DNA from: Nocardia salmonicida NBRC 13393 | GTDB taxonomy: Bacteria > Actinomycetota > Actinomycetes > Mycobacteriales > Mycobacteriaceae | Assembly: GCF_001613085.1 (NCBI RefSeq) | Contig: NZ_BDBR01000009.1 | Location: forward strand, 1-64,000 | Length of the DNA: 64,000 nucleotides | Direction: 5' to 3' | In this document: positions 55,481 through 64,000 of the stretch, piece by piece | How positions within the stretch are numbered: position 1 is the stretch's first letter | Layout: each line of letters opens with the position of its first letter | The notes under the pieces: generated by a model | The model's database searches: none | Told to the model about the DNA's origin: nothing | Seen by the model: only the letters and a program-made list of their open reading frames with translations | Made by a program: the position numbers and the translations under genes

Positions 55481-55966
55481 TCAGCTCACGGTCGCGGCCA
55501 GCGCCGTCAGTTCCGCACCGGCGAGGCGGTAGCCGATCCATTCGTCCTGCGGTGCGGCGCCGAGGGATCGGTAGAACTCGATCGACGGCGTGTTCCAGGT
55601 GAGCACCGACCACGACACCCTGCTGTAGCCGTGTTCGACCGCCTCGGCGGCCAGTGCCGCCACGAGTGCGCGGCCGAGTCCCGTGCCGCGGGTCTCCGGG
55701 CGCACGTACAGGTCCTCGAGGTAGATACCGTGCACGCCGTCCCAGGTGGAGTAGTTCAGGAACCAGATCGCACAGCCGTCGACCTCGCCGTCGTTCTCTG
55801 CGACGTGGGCGAAGAGCGCGGGCGTCGGCCCGAACAGCGCGGACCGCAACTGCTCCGGGGTGAGCGTGCACTCGGCGGGCGCCTTCTCGTACTCGGCCAG
55901 ATCGTGGACGAGCCCGACCATCGCGGTCACATCGGCGGGGGTGGCCCGGCGGACCAGTGCGCTCAT
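55481..55966 (-). CDS. GNAT-family N-acetyltransferase (diamine-acetyltransferase-like)
   Basis: A 161-aa GNAT. The CoA loop is RGTGLGRALVAALAAEA. IYLEDLYVRPETRGTGLG and the C-terminal VLTWNTPSIEFYRSLGA resemble spermidine/diamine acetyltransferases. ATG 55966 overlaps the upstream phosphatase stop (ATGA). Confidence 0.88.
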   Translation of the reverse strand: MSALVRRATPADVTAMVGLVHDLAEYEKAPAECTLTPEQLRSALFGPTPALFAHVAENDGEVDGCAIWFLNYSTWDGVHGIYLEDLYVRPETRGTGLGRALVAALAAEAVEHGYSRVSWSVLTWNTPSIEFYRSLGAAPQDEWIGYRLAGAELTALAATVS

Positions 55967-56580
55967 CGCGAGATTCCTTCGATCGGTTCGGTGCGGGTCG
56001 TCAGGTTGTGGCCCCAGATGGAGCGGGCGTCGTGGTCGAAGCCGAGCACGCTCACCGCCCCGGTGGACATCGCGAACCGGCGGCCCTCGCGCACCGCGAA
56101 CTCCGCCCAGCGCGCGATCAGCACCCGCGAGAAATGTCCGTGACCGACCAGGACCACGTCGCGCTGTGGCAGCTCCGGCTCGACCCGGGCGAGCACCCGG
56201 TCGGCCCGCTCACCCACTTGCTCGGCCGTCTCGCCGCCGGGGACCGGCGCGGTCCACACGGTCCAGCCGGGCACGGTTTCGCGGATCGTCGCGGTCGTGA
56301 TGCCCTCGTACTCGCCGTAGTTCCACTCGACCAGGTCCTCGTCGAGCTGGATCGGGGACAGTCCGGCCAGTTCGGCGGTCCGGCGCGCCCGCAGGCGCGG
56401 ACTGGTGAAGCAGAGCGGATCGCGCAGGTCGAGCGATTTCACCACCAGTCCGGCCGCGACGGCCTGGGCCTCGCCCTGCTCGGTCAGCGGCAGGTCGGTG
56501 AAGCTGGTGTGCTTACGTTGACTCGACCACTCGGTTTCGCCGTGGCGCAGCAGGACCAGGCGGGCATCGGGTGTGGACAT
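55963..56580 (-). CDS. Histidine-phosphatase (phosphoglycerate-mutase-like) protein
   Basis: A 205-aa acid phosphatase of the Rv3214 type. The RHG motif is VLLRHGETEW and the second catalytic His is VLVGHGHFSRVL. WNYGEYEGITTATIRE is the conserved acid loop. ATG 56580 starts MSTPDARLVLLRHG. It is coupled to the GNAT and endonuclease V genes. Confidence 0.9.
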   Translation of the reverse strand: MSTPDARLVLLRHGETEWSSQRKHTSFTDLPLTEQGEAQAVAAGLVVKSLDLRDPLCFTSPRLRARRTAELAGLSPIQLDEDLVEWNYGEYEGITTATIRETVPGWTVWTAPVPGGETAEQVGERADRVLARVEPELPQRDVVLVGHGHFSRVLIARWAEFAVREGRRFAMSTGAVSVLGFDHDARSIWGHNLTTRTEPIEGISR

Positions 56581-56603
56581 GAGTCCATCATGGCAGCGCG
56601 GGT

Positions 56604-57839
56604 TCAGCCGAGCGCGTACAGCTGTCCGCCGCGGTGTTCGAACACGGTGTTGCCCAGGACGGCGGTGGTGATGGTGTCGCCGCGGTAGTCGGTGCGCTCG
56701 ACCGGGATCTGCGCGACGATCGCGCCGTTGCCGCTGTCCACCACGAGCTGCCCGTCGGAGACCGGGACCAGCAGCCTGCCCGCCATCAGCGCGGGCGTGC
56801 CGAGAGCGTCGCGAACCGTCCAGACCGGCTGTAAGGTGCTCGAGCTCAAGGCGATGAGGCTGTTGCCGGTGAAGACGTAGATGGCCGAGCCGAGGCGGGT
56901 CACCGTGGCGCGCGCGTCCCACGGGGCGGCGAGCTGATGGGTCGCGATCTCGTTGCCGGTGCCGTCGTGCACGACGATCCTGGCGGGCAGTCCGAGGCCG
57001 GTGGCGGTGGGCGGGGTCGGGGGGTAGTAGACGGCGATCTTGTTGTCCGACACCGCGATCACCCGCATCTCGGGGGAGTCGGCGCCCGGTGCGGTGAGTA
57101 CCCGCGAGCCGTATTCCTCGGGGGCGGTCGATTCCTTCGGCGCCGGGTTGAGCACTGTCAGCCGGTCGGTCGTATCGCCCGGGCAGCGTTCGAGCACCGC
57201 GAGTCGCGAGGAACTCGATGCGGCCGAGCGCAACGCACATCCGTTGCGCGGCTGGGTATTCGGATTCACCGGCGCGTCGACATAGCCGTACTCGAGGGTG
57301 CGCACCAGGTCCGAGCGCCACATCTCCAGCCGGTTCGCGCCGAGCGCCAGCAGGTAGGTGCCGTCACCGGTGACGCGAATCTCGTCGTCCATGTAGCTGC
57401 TGCGCGCGACCCGGCGCTCACCGGTATCGGCCTCCAGCATCACCGACTGACTGCACCCACGCTGATCGCGATAGGTGGCGATCACGGTTCCGAACTGCGA
57501 CTCGACCCCGCACAGCGGCATATCCCGGCGATACCACCACAGCTGCGTGCCGGTGATCGGATCGCGCCCGCTCACGGTGCCGTGGTCGCCGGTCACCACC
57601 ACATTGCCCGACGTGAGCGCCCGCCTGCTCGACTCGTCGGCGGCATGCCACTGCTCGCGCAAGGTGGTGGGCAGTTGGGTAGCCGCGGTGACGGTGGGAG
57701 GGGGGGACGCCGCGGTGACCGAATCGGTCCCGGTGGCATCGGCACGCGCCCAGACGACGAACGCCGCCACTACGAGAGTGACGGCGATCGCGATTGCTAC
57801 AAGAGTGTCGGCGCGCGTCCGCCGTTCGGGTGCGAGCAC
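56604..57839 (-). CDS. Membrane-anchored PQQ-like beta-propeller protein (Rv3212 type)
   Basis: A 411-aa protein with one N-terminal TM helix (TLVAIAIAVTLVVAAFVVWA), a Ser/Thr-rich linker, and a beta-propeller of repeated blades (GTQLWWYRRDMPLCG, GDGTYLLALGANRLEMW, IVVHDGTGNEIATHQL, GNTVFEHRGGQLYALG). Several Cys probably form disulfides outside the cell. The function is unknown. It lies between the phosphatase and rhlE as in M. tuberculosis. Confidence 0.85.
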   Translation of the reverse strand: MLAPERRTRADTLVAIAIAVTLVVAAFVVWARADATGTDSVTAASPPPTVTAATQLPTTLREQWHAADESSRRALTSGNVVVTGDHGTVSGRDPITGTQLWWYRRDMPLCGVESQFGTVIATYRDQRGCSQSVMLEADTGERRVARSSYMDDEIRVTGDGTYLLALGANRLEMWRSDLVRTLEYGYVDAPVNPNTQPRNGCALRSAASSSSRLAVLERCPGDTTDRLTVLNPAPKESTAPEEYGSRVLTAPGADSPEMRVIAVSDNKIAVYYPPTPPTATGLGLPARIVVHDGTGNEIATHQLAAPWDARATVTRLGSAIYVFTGNSLIALSSSTLQPVWTVRDALGTPALMAGRLLVPVSDGQLVVDSGNGAIVAQIPVERTDYRGDTITTAVLGNTVFEHRGGQLYALG

Positions 57840-57862
57840 GACAGCGACACTAGCAGTGCCGA

Positions 57863-59560
57863 CTAAGCGTCTACGGTTTCCGCTGCGTCGGACGCGGTGG
57901 CTTCCGCGGGCTTGCGGCGGCGCCTGCGTCGCGCGGGCTTGGCTGCGTCGTCGCCCTCGGCCGGAGCCGATTCGGGCGCTTCGGTGGCCTCGCTGGTGGT
58001 TGACTCGGCGGTTCCCGCTTCGCCTGCCTCGGCGGGCTTGCGGCGGCGGCGCCTGCGTCGGGCGGGCTTGTCGCCGTCGGTGGTGTCGTCCGCGGAATCG
58101 GTGCTCGACTCGGTGGTCGTGCCCGATTCGCTGCCCTCGACGATGGGCGTGCCGGCGCGGGTGCGGCGACGGCTGCGCGAGGACTTGGGGCGCTCGGTGC
58201 GCTCCTCGACCACGGCGTCGTCGTCACGGGTGGGGGCTGCGGGCTTGCGGATCACGCCGGTGATGCCCTCGGGGATGCCGAGATCGCTGTAGAGGTGCGG
58301 CGAACGGGAGTAGGTCTCGGCCGGATCGGCCATGTTCAGGCCGAGTGCCTTGTTGATCGACTCCCAGCGGTGCAGCTCGTCCCAGTCGATGAGGGTGATC
58401 GCGACACCGGTGCGGCCGGCGCGGCCGGTGCGGCCGATCCGGTGCACGTAGGTCTTCTCGTCCTCGGGGCACTGGTAGTTGATGACGTGGGTGACGTCGT
58501 CGATGTCGATACCGCGCGCGGCGACATCGGTGGCGACGAGCACGTCGATGGTGCCCTTGCGGAACTTGGTCAGCGCCTTCTCGCGGGCGATCTGGCCGAG
58601 GTCACCGTGCACGGCGCCGACATTGAAGCCGCGCTCGGCGAGATCGTCGGCCACCTTCTGCGCGGTGCGCTTGGTGCGGGTGAAGATCATCGTCGCGCCG
58701 CGGGATTCCGCCTGCAGCACGCGCGCGACCAGTTCGGCCTTGTCCATCGCGTGGGCCCGGTAGACGAACTGCGCGGTGCGGTCGTGCACCGCCGAATCGT
58801 TGGCCAGTTCGGCGCGGATGTGCGTCGGCTTGGTCAGGAACGTGCGGGCCAGGGTGATGATCGGGCCCGGCATGGTGGCCGAGAACAGCATCGTCTGCCG
58901 CTTGTCGGGCACCATCGACAGGATGCGCTCGATATCGGGCAGGAAGCCCAGGTCGAGCATCTCGTCGGCCTCGTCGAGGACGAGCACGCCGATCTTGCCG
59001 AGGATCAGGTGGTTCTGGTTCGCCAGATCCAGCAGACGACCCGGGGTGCCGACGACCACGTCGACGCCGTCGCGCAGTGCGGCGATCTGGGTGTCGTAGG
59101 GGCGCCCACCGTAGATGGCGGCGACCTTCAGCGAACCCTGGTGGTTGGTGAGGTACTTGCTCGCGTTCTCCAGGTCCTTGGTGACCTGGATGCACAGCTC
59201 GCGCGTCGGCACGATCACCAGCGCGCGCGGGGTGCCGTCGAGCGGGGTGGTGCCGGTGTCGGCGGTGGCGATGCGGTGCAGCAACGGCACACCGAAACCG
59301 AAGGTCTTGCCCATGCCGGTGCGGGCCTGGCCGATGAGATCATCGCCGGCCAGCGCCAGCGGCAGGGTCAGTTCCTGAATCGCGAAGGTGCGTTCGATCC
59401 CGATCTCACCGAGTGCGCGCACGATTTCTTCGCGCACGCCCAATTCGGCGAAACTCGGCGGGATGTGGGTGTTGTCCAGTTCGGCCGTCAGGAGTGTGTC
59501 GGCCAAACCGGGTTCCTGTTCGACAGTGATCTTGCTCAGTGTTCGTGCCTTCCTCGTCAT
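57863..59560 (-). CDS. rhlE: DEAD-box RNA helicase RhlE
   Basis: A 565-aa helicase. The Q motif region precedes ARTGMGKT (motif I), PTRELC, TPGRLLDL, DEADEMLD, SAT, and VATDVAARGIDIDDV...HRIGRTGRAGRTG. The last ~120 residues are a disordered tail with two near-identical KPARRRRRRxKPAEA elements, typical for RNA binding. ATG 59560 chosen. A 482-bp region separates it from the divergent hydrolase gene. Confidence 0.95.
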   Translation of the reverse strand: MTRKARTLSKITVEQEPGLADTLLTAELDNTHIPPSFAELGVREEIVRALGEIGIERTFAIQELTLPLALAGDDLIGQARTGMGKTFGFGVPLLHRIATADTGTTPLDGTPRALVIVPTRELCIQVTKDLENASKYLTNHQGSLKVAAIYGGRPYDTQIAALRDGVDVVVGTPGRLLDLANQNHLILGKIGVLVLDEADEMLDLGFLPDIERILSMVPDKRQTMLFSATMPGPIITLARTFLTKPTHIRAELANDSAVHDRTAQFVYRAHAMDKAELVARVLQAESRGATMIFTRTKRTAQKVADDLAERGFNVGAVHGDLGQIAREKALTKFRKGTIDVLVATDVAARGIDIDDVTHVINYQCPEDEKTYVHRIGRTGRAGRTGVAITLIDWDELHRWESINKALGLNMADPAETYSRSPHLYSDLGIPEGITGVIRKPAAPTRDDDAVVEERTERPKSSRSRRRTRAGTPIVEGSESGTTTESSTDSADDTTDGDKPARRRRRRRKPAEAGEAGTAESTTSEATEAPESAPAEGDDAAKPARRRRRRKPAEATASDAAETVDA

Positions 59561-60042
59561 TGCATCTCGCACGCACGAGGTGGGGCGGGCCGGTCGGCCC
59601 GCGACGACCACTTACCCGCCTGTGATACTCACCGGGCCGGCGCCGGATAACCATCGCCGACCAGGCGTTATGCGTGGCCGTCGAGACGGTGTCATCGGCG
59701 CGGCGCTGCGGTGATGCGGATTCGTTGCGCGCACATATTCTCGACATTGCTGTCTGTGGACATCGCCGCTGTCCGCCCGCGCTGTGCGCCGGTGGAGTGC
59801 CAGGCCGCGGAGTATGTCCGGGCGCCGAAATTAGCGTTGTCCACGCAGATTGTAGCGTGATAATCTGCGTAATCCGAATTTCGACGTCGGTGAATGCCGC
59901 GCGAATACAGGCTCGCCACCGGATATCCTCAGCGCGGGTGGTGTGTCGCAGCGCAATTCATGAGCGCCGGATTTCGCGCGTGTCCGCGGGTGTAATCGAG
60001 CTCACTGGTACCGGTGGTACCACCTGTGAGACATTTCTAGTC
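59561..60042. promoter_or_regulatory. 482-bp divergent intergenic region
   Basis: No gene was found on either strand. The segment 59830-59930 is A/T-richer. GGTGGTACCACC (60013-60024) is a perfect 12-bp palindrome 18 bases upstream of the hydrolase start, with a second GGTACC 9 bp earlier (60007-60012). It is a candidate operator. Confidence 0.45.
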
Positions 60043-61095
60043 GTGAGTATCACCGACACCGTCACCACCGCCGCGCGCCACGCGTGGGCCCTGAGCTTCG
60101 GCGCGGGTATCGAGCCCGTCGACCCGGCGCCCTCGACCGTGCTGTGGGACGAGCCGCACCGCCTGCTGCGTCGCTACGATACCGAATTCCAGTCTGCGGC
60201 AAGCGATTCCGCGGTGTTGCTGGTGCCGCCGCTGGCCGCGCCCGCCACCTGCTTCGACCTGCGTCGCGATCAGAGCCTGGCGCGGTATCTGGTGGAGACC
60301 GGCCGCGCGCCCTACCTGGTCGACTACGGCGAGATCTCCTTCGCCGATCGCCGGATGGGCTTCGAGGACTGGGTCACCGACATCCTGCCCGAGGCGATCC
60401 TGCGCGTGAGCGCCGATCGCGGCGGTGCGCCGGTCGACCTCATCGGCTGGTCCGTCGGCGGCATGTTCTCGCTGCTCACCGCCGCGGCGAACCCAGAGCT
60501 ACCGATCCGCTCGGTCACCGGCGTCGGCCCGCCGCTCGACTACGACAAGATGCTCGGCATCCCGCAGTTGCGCGCCGTGGCGAACCTCACCGGCGGCTGG
60601 GGCGCCACCGCGCTCGTCCGGGCCGCGGGTGGCATTCCGGCGCCGCTCACCAAGCTCGCCTACCGCCTCGCCGCGTACGACCGTGAACTGGCGCGCCCTC
60701 GGTTCATCGCCAGGAATATCACCGATGCCGCGACCCTGGCCAAAATGGAATCGATCGACCGTTTCCAGGCCGCCATGCCCGGCTACCCCGGCCGTTTCTA
60801 CAACCAGCTGTGGGGTCGGATGATGCTGGCCAACGACATCGGCAACGGCAGGCTCGAACTGGCCGACCGGACCATCGAACTCGCCGATGTGCGCGTGCCC
60901 GTGTTGCTGATCGGCGGCGAGTCCGACGTGATCACGCCCAAGGCCGCTGTCCAGGCCGGTTTGCGCACGCTGTCGGGCTCGTCATCGGTCACCTACGAGG
61001 TCGTGCCGGGCAGCCACCTCGGCATTCTCACCGGACCAGAGGCCCGCGAAACCACCTGGGCGCACCTGGACAAATTCCTGGCCGAACGCGACTGA
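60043..61095 (+). CDS. PhaC-like alpha/beta hydrolase
   Basis: A 350-aa alpha/beta hydrolase resembling poly(3-hydroxyalkanoate) synthase-type proteins. The nucleophile elbow is IGWSVGGMFSLL (Ser), the acid is in GGESDVITP and the His in VVPGSHLGILTGP. VLLVPPLAAPATCFDLRRDQSLARYLVETGRAPYLVDYGEI is the PhaC-type N-terminal segment. The classical PhaC Cys is replaced by Ser, so it is more likely an esterase or thioesterase. GTG 60043 chosen. Confidence 0.85.
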   Translation: MSITDTVTTAARHAWALSFGAGIEPVDPAPSTVLWDEPHRLLRRYDTEFQSAASDSAVLLVPPLAAPATCFDLRRDQSLARYLVETGRAPYLVDYGEISFADRRMGFEDWVTDILPEAILRVSADRGGAPVDLIGWSVGGMFSLLTAAANPELPIRSVTGVGPPLDYDKMLGIPQLRAVANLTGGWGATALVRAAGGIPAPLTKLAYRLAAYDRELARPRFIARNITDAATLAKMESIDRFQAAMPGYPGRFYNQLWGRMMLANDIGNGRLELADRTIELADVRVPVLLIGGESDVITPKAAVQAGLRTLSGSSSVTYEVVPGSHLGILTGPEARETTWAHLDKFLAERD

Positions 61096-61123
61096 CCCTC
61101 GATCGGGACTATTGTTGACGGTC

Positions 61124-61813
61124 ATGGGAGCCCAGACCTCTGCCGCGCCGGAATTCCTCTCGACCGAGCCGCTCGCCGCGGACCACGCGGGGGTGACGGA
61201 GCTGTTCGCGCTCCTCGCCTACGGCGAACTGTCCGCGTTCTATCGGCTCGCCGAGGAGGCGAAGCAGGCGCCGTCGCTACGGGGCCGGATCGGTGTCGCC
61301 AAGATGGCGGCCGACGAGCTCGCGCACTTCGAGACTCTGGAAGCTGCACTCACTGATCGCGGTGCCGACGCCGAGGCCGCGATGGCGCAGTACCAGGGGG
61401 TGCTGGACTCCTATCACGCCTCCACCGACCCGTCGACCTGGCTCGAATCGATGGTGAAGTTCTACGTCGCCGACGGCCTGGCCGCCGACTTCTACACCGA
61501 GATCGCGGGCGCGCTGCCCACCGAGGTCTCCGATGTGGTGCGCGACGTACTCGCCGAGACCGAGCACTCGCAGTTCGTGGTCGACGAGGTCCGCAGCGCG
61601 GTAGCGGCCAGCCGCTCCGAGCGCGACCGCCTCACGCTGTGGGGGCGCAGGCTGCTCGGCGAGGCGATCACGCAGGCGCAGTTCGTGATGGCCCAGCGCG
61701 ACGAACTGGCCGAACTGGTCCTCGCCGCCACCGGCGACCTCAACGGCATCGCGACCCTGTTCGACCGGATGCAGGAGCGTCACGCGGCCCGCATGGCCGA
61801 ACTGGGCTTGTAG
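61124..61813 (+). CDS. MiaE-like ferritin-fold di-iron protein
   Basis: A 229-aa ferritin-like protein. Metal-binding segments are ELFALLAYGELSAFYRLAEEAK, ADELAHFETLEAAL and VLAETEHSQFVVDEVR (E-x2-H pairs). This fits the actinobacterial MiaE-like group (tRNA hydroxylase-like). ATG 61124 is preceded by an in-frame TTG. It follows the hydrolase by 28 bases. Confidence 0.8.
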   Translation: MGAQTSAAPEFLSTEPLAADHAGVTELFALLAYGELSAFYRLAEEAKQAPSLRGRIGVAKMAADELAHFETLEAALTDRGADAEAAMAQYQGVLDSYHASTDPSTWLESMVKFYVADGLAADFYTEIAGALPTEVSDVVRDVLAETEHSQFVVDEVRSAVAASRSERDRLTLWGRRLLGEAITQAQFVMAQRDELAELVLAATGDLNGIATLFDRMQERHAARMAELGL

Positions 61814-61814
61814 G

Positions 61815-62687
61815 TTATCCGCCTACCACGCGTTGCTGAACCAAGCGGAGTTCCGGTGCGCGGGTAGCCGTTTCGCGTGGTAGCCAGATGACGACCTGCT
61901 GGTCCTTGTCGGCGGACAGTGTTTGCACCGTGTAGGTGAGGGTGCCCCGGCTGGGATGTTCGAAGCCGAGGAGGGTGGGGATGTCCTCGGCCAGACGGTG
62001 AGGCTGCCAACGGCGGGCGAATTCGGGTTCTTCGCGCAGGGCGGTGATGACGCCCGCGATGCGTTCGTCGTCGGGGCGGCGCAGGCGTGTTCGGGCGAGC
62101 TGGTCGGCGAGATGATCGGCGAACTGGGGCCAATCGGTGACCGTGGTACGAGCCAGGGGGTGGCGGAAGGCCCAGACGGCGAGGTTGACCATGTCCGGGT
62201 TGTCGAGCAGGCCGAGCGGTGTGGCCAGGTCGGCCCATGCGCTGTTCCAGGCGAGCACGTTGGCCCGGGGCCCGAGAGCGAACGCCGGGGTGGGGGAGAG
62301 CGCGTCGAGCACGCTACGAAGCGCGGCGGGCACCTGATCGAGGTCTGGATCGAAAGCTGTACTCGGACAACGGGATTCGCTGCCAGTGGTCAGCGCGAGC
62401 CAGCCGAAGTGGGCCCGCTCGGTGTCGTTGAACCGCAGCGCGGTGGCGAGTGCGTCGACCACGGCCATCGACGGGTTGGTATCGCGGCCCTGCTCGAGTC
62501 GCGCCAGATAATCCGCGCTCACCCCGGCGAGCACCGCGACCTCCTCCCGGCGCAGGCCGGGGGTGCGCCGCCTGCCGCCGCCGGGCAGGCCGACGTCTTC
62601 CGGGCGCAACTCGGCGCGACGAGCGATGAGGAGTTCCGCGAACGCCGACCGGGCGCCGGGATGATCCGTGCTATCTGCGCCAACCAT
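61815..62687 (-). CDS. XRE/MmyB-type transcriptional regulator
   Basis: About 290 aa. The N-terminal HTH is RRTPGLRREEVAVLAGVSADYLARLEQGRDTNPSMAVVDALATALRF. The C-terminal MmyB-like ligand domain contains PAFALGPRANVLAWNSAW and GTLTYTVQTLSADKDQQVVIWLP. ATG 62687 is used; GTG 62723 is possible. It is divergent from yceI, and the palindrome between them is a likely operator. The gene ends 1 base after the MiaE-like stop region (convergent). Confidence 0.88.
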   Translation of the reverse strand: MVGADSTDHPGARSAFAELLIARRAELRPEDVGLPGGGRRRTPGLRREEVAVLAGVSADYLARLEQGRDTNPSMAVVDALATALRFNDTERAHFGWLALTTGSESRCPSTAFDPDLDQVPAALRSVLDALSPTPAFALGPRANVLAWNSAWADLATPLGLLDNPDMVNLAVWAFRHPLARTTVTDWPQFADHLADQLARTRLRRPDDERIAGVITALREEPEFARRWQPHRLAEDIPTLLGFEHPSRGTLTYTVQTLSADKDQQVVIWLPRETATRAPELRLVQQRVVGG

Positions 62688-62741
62688 GTCTCGATCCTGT
62701 CTGGTCGCGGAGTTTTCAGCCACGCCCTGCGGGGACCAGGA

Positions 62742-62767
62742 TAACCGCGGTCTGGTTAGCGGACCGC
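62742..62767. promoter_or_regulatory. Operator-like palindromes between XRE gene and yceI
   Basis: TAACC-N7-GGTTA (62742-62758) and GCGGTC-N9-GACCGC (62747-62767) overlap upstream of the yceI start (ATG 62788). They are the likely binding site of the divergent XRE regulator. Confidence 0.5.
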
Positions 62768-62787
62768 AGTCCGGTCAGGGTGGAGGC

Positions 62788-63324
62788 ATGACTTCCCCGA
62801 CACAGACCCAACAGTTGAAGGCCGGATCCTGGGCCCTCGATGCCGCCCATTCCTCGGTCGCGTTCACCATTCGCCACCTCGGGATCGCCAAAGTCCGCGG
62901 CGGCTTCACCCGCTTCGTGACCGAATTCGTCGTCGACGAAGCCGGCGCGGCCACCCTCGGCGCCACCATCGAACTCGACTCCTTCGACACCGGCAACGCC
63001 GACCGCGACGCCCACATCCGCCAGGCCGACTTCCTCGACGTCGCCAACCGCCCGACCCTGAGCTTCCGCGCCACCCAGCCGGTTCGGGTCGCCGAAACCT
63101 TCACCGTCACCGGCGAGGCCACCCTCGGCGCGATCACCCAGCCGCTGACCCTCGACGTCGAATGGGGCGGCATCGCCGACTTCCCCGACGGCACCCGGCA
63201 CGCGGGCTTCTCCGCCACCGGCGCCATCAAGCGCACCGACTTCGGCGTCGGCGTCGCCATGCCGGGCATGCTGTCGGACACCGTGAAGATCGAACTCGAG
63301 ATCGAACTGATCGAGCCCGCCTGA
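62788..63324 (+). CDS. YceI-family lipid-binding protein
   Basis: A 178-aa lipocalin-like YceI protein (GSWALDAAHSSVAFTIRHLGIAKVRGGF...IELDSFDTGNADRDAHIRQADFLDVANRPTLSF). It has no signal peptide, so it is cytoplasmic, unlike many proteobacterial members. YceI proteins bind polyisoprenoids. ATG 62788 has GGAGG upstream. It is divergent from the XRE regulator. Confidence 0.92.
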   Translation: MTSPTQTQQLKAGSWALDAAHSSVAFTIRHLGIAKVRGGFTRFVTEFVVDEAGAATLGATIELDSFDTGNADRDAHIRQADFLDVANRPTLSFRATQPVRVAETFTVTGEATLGAITQPLTLDVEWGGIADFPDGTRHAGFSATGAIKRTDFGVGVAMPGMLSDTVKIELEIELIEPA

Positions 63325-63424
63325 CCCCGTTCGCTGACAGCGCACCAGGTGTGGGAGCGGCGGTGTTCGGGCTGCACTAGCCTGGGACCTGACAACACAG
63401 GACTCTTACGTTCGGAGGTTGGCC

Positions 63425-63652
63425 GTGGAGGTCAAGATCGGTATTTCGGATAGCCCGCGAGAGCTCGTCATCAACAGTGCGCAAAGCCCTGACGAGATCG
63501 AGGCGCTGGTGTCCGATGCGCTGAGCGGCTCCGCCGGCGTCGTGTCACTCATCGACGAGAAGGGCCGCAAGTTCCTGATCCAGGCCACGAAGGTCGCTTA
63601 CGTGGAAATCGGGTCCCCGGCCACCGGTCGCGTGGGCTTCGCCACGATCTGA
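63425..63652 (+). CDS. DUF3107 protein (TB9.4 type)
   Basis: A 75-aa protein (VEVKIGISDSPRELVINSAQSPDEIEALVSDAL...GRKFLIQATKVAYVEIG). GTG 63425 lies 6 bases after GGAGG. The function is unknown; the equivalent Rv3208A adjoins a TetR gene in mycobacteria, as here. Confidence 0.88.
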   Translation: MEVKIGISDSPRELVINSAQSPDEIEALVSDALSGSAGVVSLIDEKGRKFLIQATKVAYVEIGSPATGRVGFATI

Positions 63653-63659
63653 GCTGCGA

Positions 63660-63702
63660 ACACGAAAATGCCCCGCCATCCGATGGCGGGGCATTTTCGT
63701 GT
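63660..63702. terminator. Bidirectional terminator after DUF3107 gene
   Basis: Perfect 20-bp arms beginning ACACGAAAATGCCCC with a 3-nt loop and A/T-rich outer ends. It ends the DUF3107 gene and the convergent tetR. Confidence 0.95.
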
Positions 63703-63710
63703 CTCCGGAG

Positions 63711-64000
<290 letters not shown>

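Noticed and set aside
59692..59919. 75-aa minus-strand frame in the rhlE/hydrolase gap
   Set aside because: No ribosome-binding site and no coding-like composition in an A/T-richer region.

Overview
The window is high-GC actinobacterial DNA, most consistent with a Nocardia (or a very close mycolic-acid genus). Gene order tracks the Mycobacterium tuberculosis Rv3256c-Rv3208 neighbourhood: manB, a DUF3499 gene, whiB2, fbiA-fbiB, alkB-rubA-rubB-tetR, ahcY, tmk, mtrA-mtrB-lpqB, comF, hpf, a desA3-type desaturase with its reductase, secA1, rsgA, aroA, an SRAP gene, sigH-rshA, a TB7.3-type biotin carrier, pdtaS, whiB1, rhlE, DUF3107 and a TetR gene. Two features point to Nocardia rather than Mycobacterium: a nocardiolactone-type beta-lactone cluster and several small lineage-specific secreted proteins. 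The Rv numbers and this synteny are from memory, not from a search. No rRNA, tRNA, CRISPR array or complete insertion sequence was seen.

Region by region. 0-6.5 kb: mannose phosphate metabolism (manB), the WhiB2 regulator and the coenzyme F420 genes fbiA/fbiB. 6.6-10.3 kb: an alkane-oxidation locus with an alkB-rubredoxin-rubredoxin-TetR operon followed by a second alkB. 10.3-19.0 kb: ahcY, tmk, the MtrAB-LpqB envelope/cell-cycle signalling operon, comF and the ribosome hibernation factor. 19.1-26.1 kb (minus strand): bluB, then a lipid block of two front-end-type acyl desaturases, their ferredoxin reductase, a DUF6912 gene and a WS/DGAT-like acyltransferase. Three of these lipid genes share one operator-like motif. 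26.2-29.0 kb: secA1.

29.1-45.3 kb looks like an accessory block inserted between otherwise conserved genes. It holds a BrnT/BrnA-like toxin-antitoxin pair and a beta-lactone cluster. The cluster has nltA, nltB, a small two-TM protein, nltD, a GT2 glycosyltransferase and nltC, flanked by a divergent P450 and a convergent condensation-type acyltransferase. The block also holds a DprE1-like oxidase with Ser at the benzothiazinone-target Cys position, a deletion fusion of an ABC peptide/nickel transporter, an ArsR regulator with a DJ-1/PfpI protein, a MarR regulator with twin operators before a membrane protein, a stand-alone resolvase-like domain and an Ig-like secreted protein.

45.3-64 kb returns to conserved genes: rsgA-aroA, SRAP, ybaK, sigH-rshA, ribosomal protein bL37 (24 aa), biotin carrier, pdtaS, whiB1, a diacylglycerol-kinase-like gene, endonuclease V, GNAT, a histidine phosphatase, a beta-propeller protein, rhlE, a PhaC-like hydrolase, a MiaE-like protein, an XRE regulator divergent from yceI, DUF3107 and the 3' part of a TetR gene.

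The most interesting system is the beta-lactone cluster. NltA/NltB (OleA-type condensation), NltD (ketoreduction) and NltC (beta-lactone formation) would give an alkyl beta-lactone lipid, with no OleB to destroy the ring. The P450, GT2, acyltransferase and small membrane protein suggest the product is decorated, exported or surface-associated. A near-perfect 22-bp palindrome sits in its divergent promoter.
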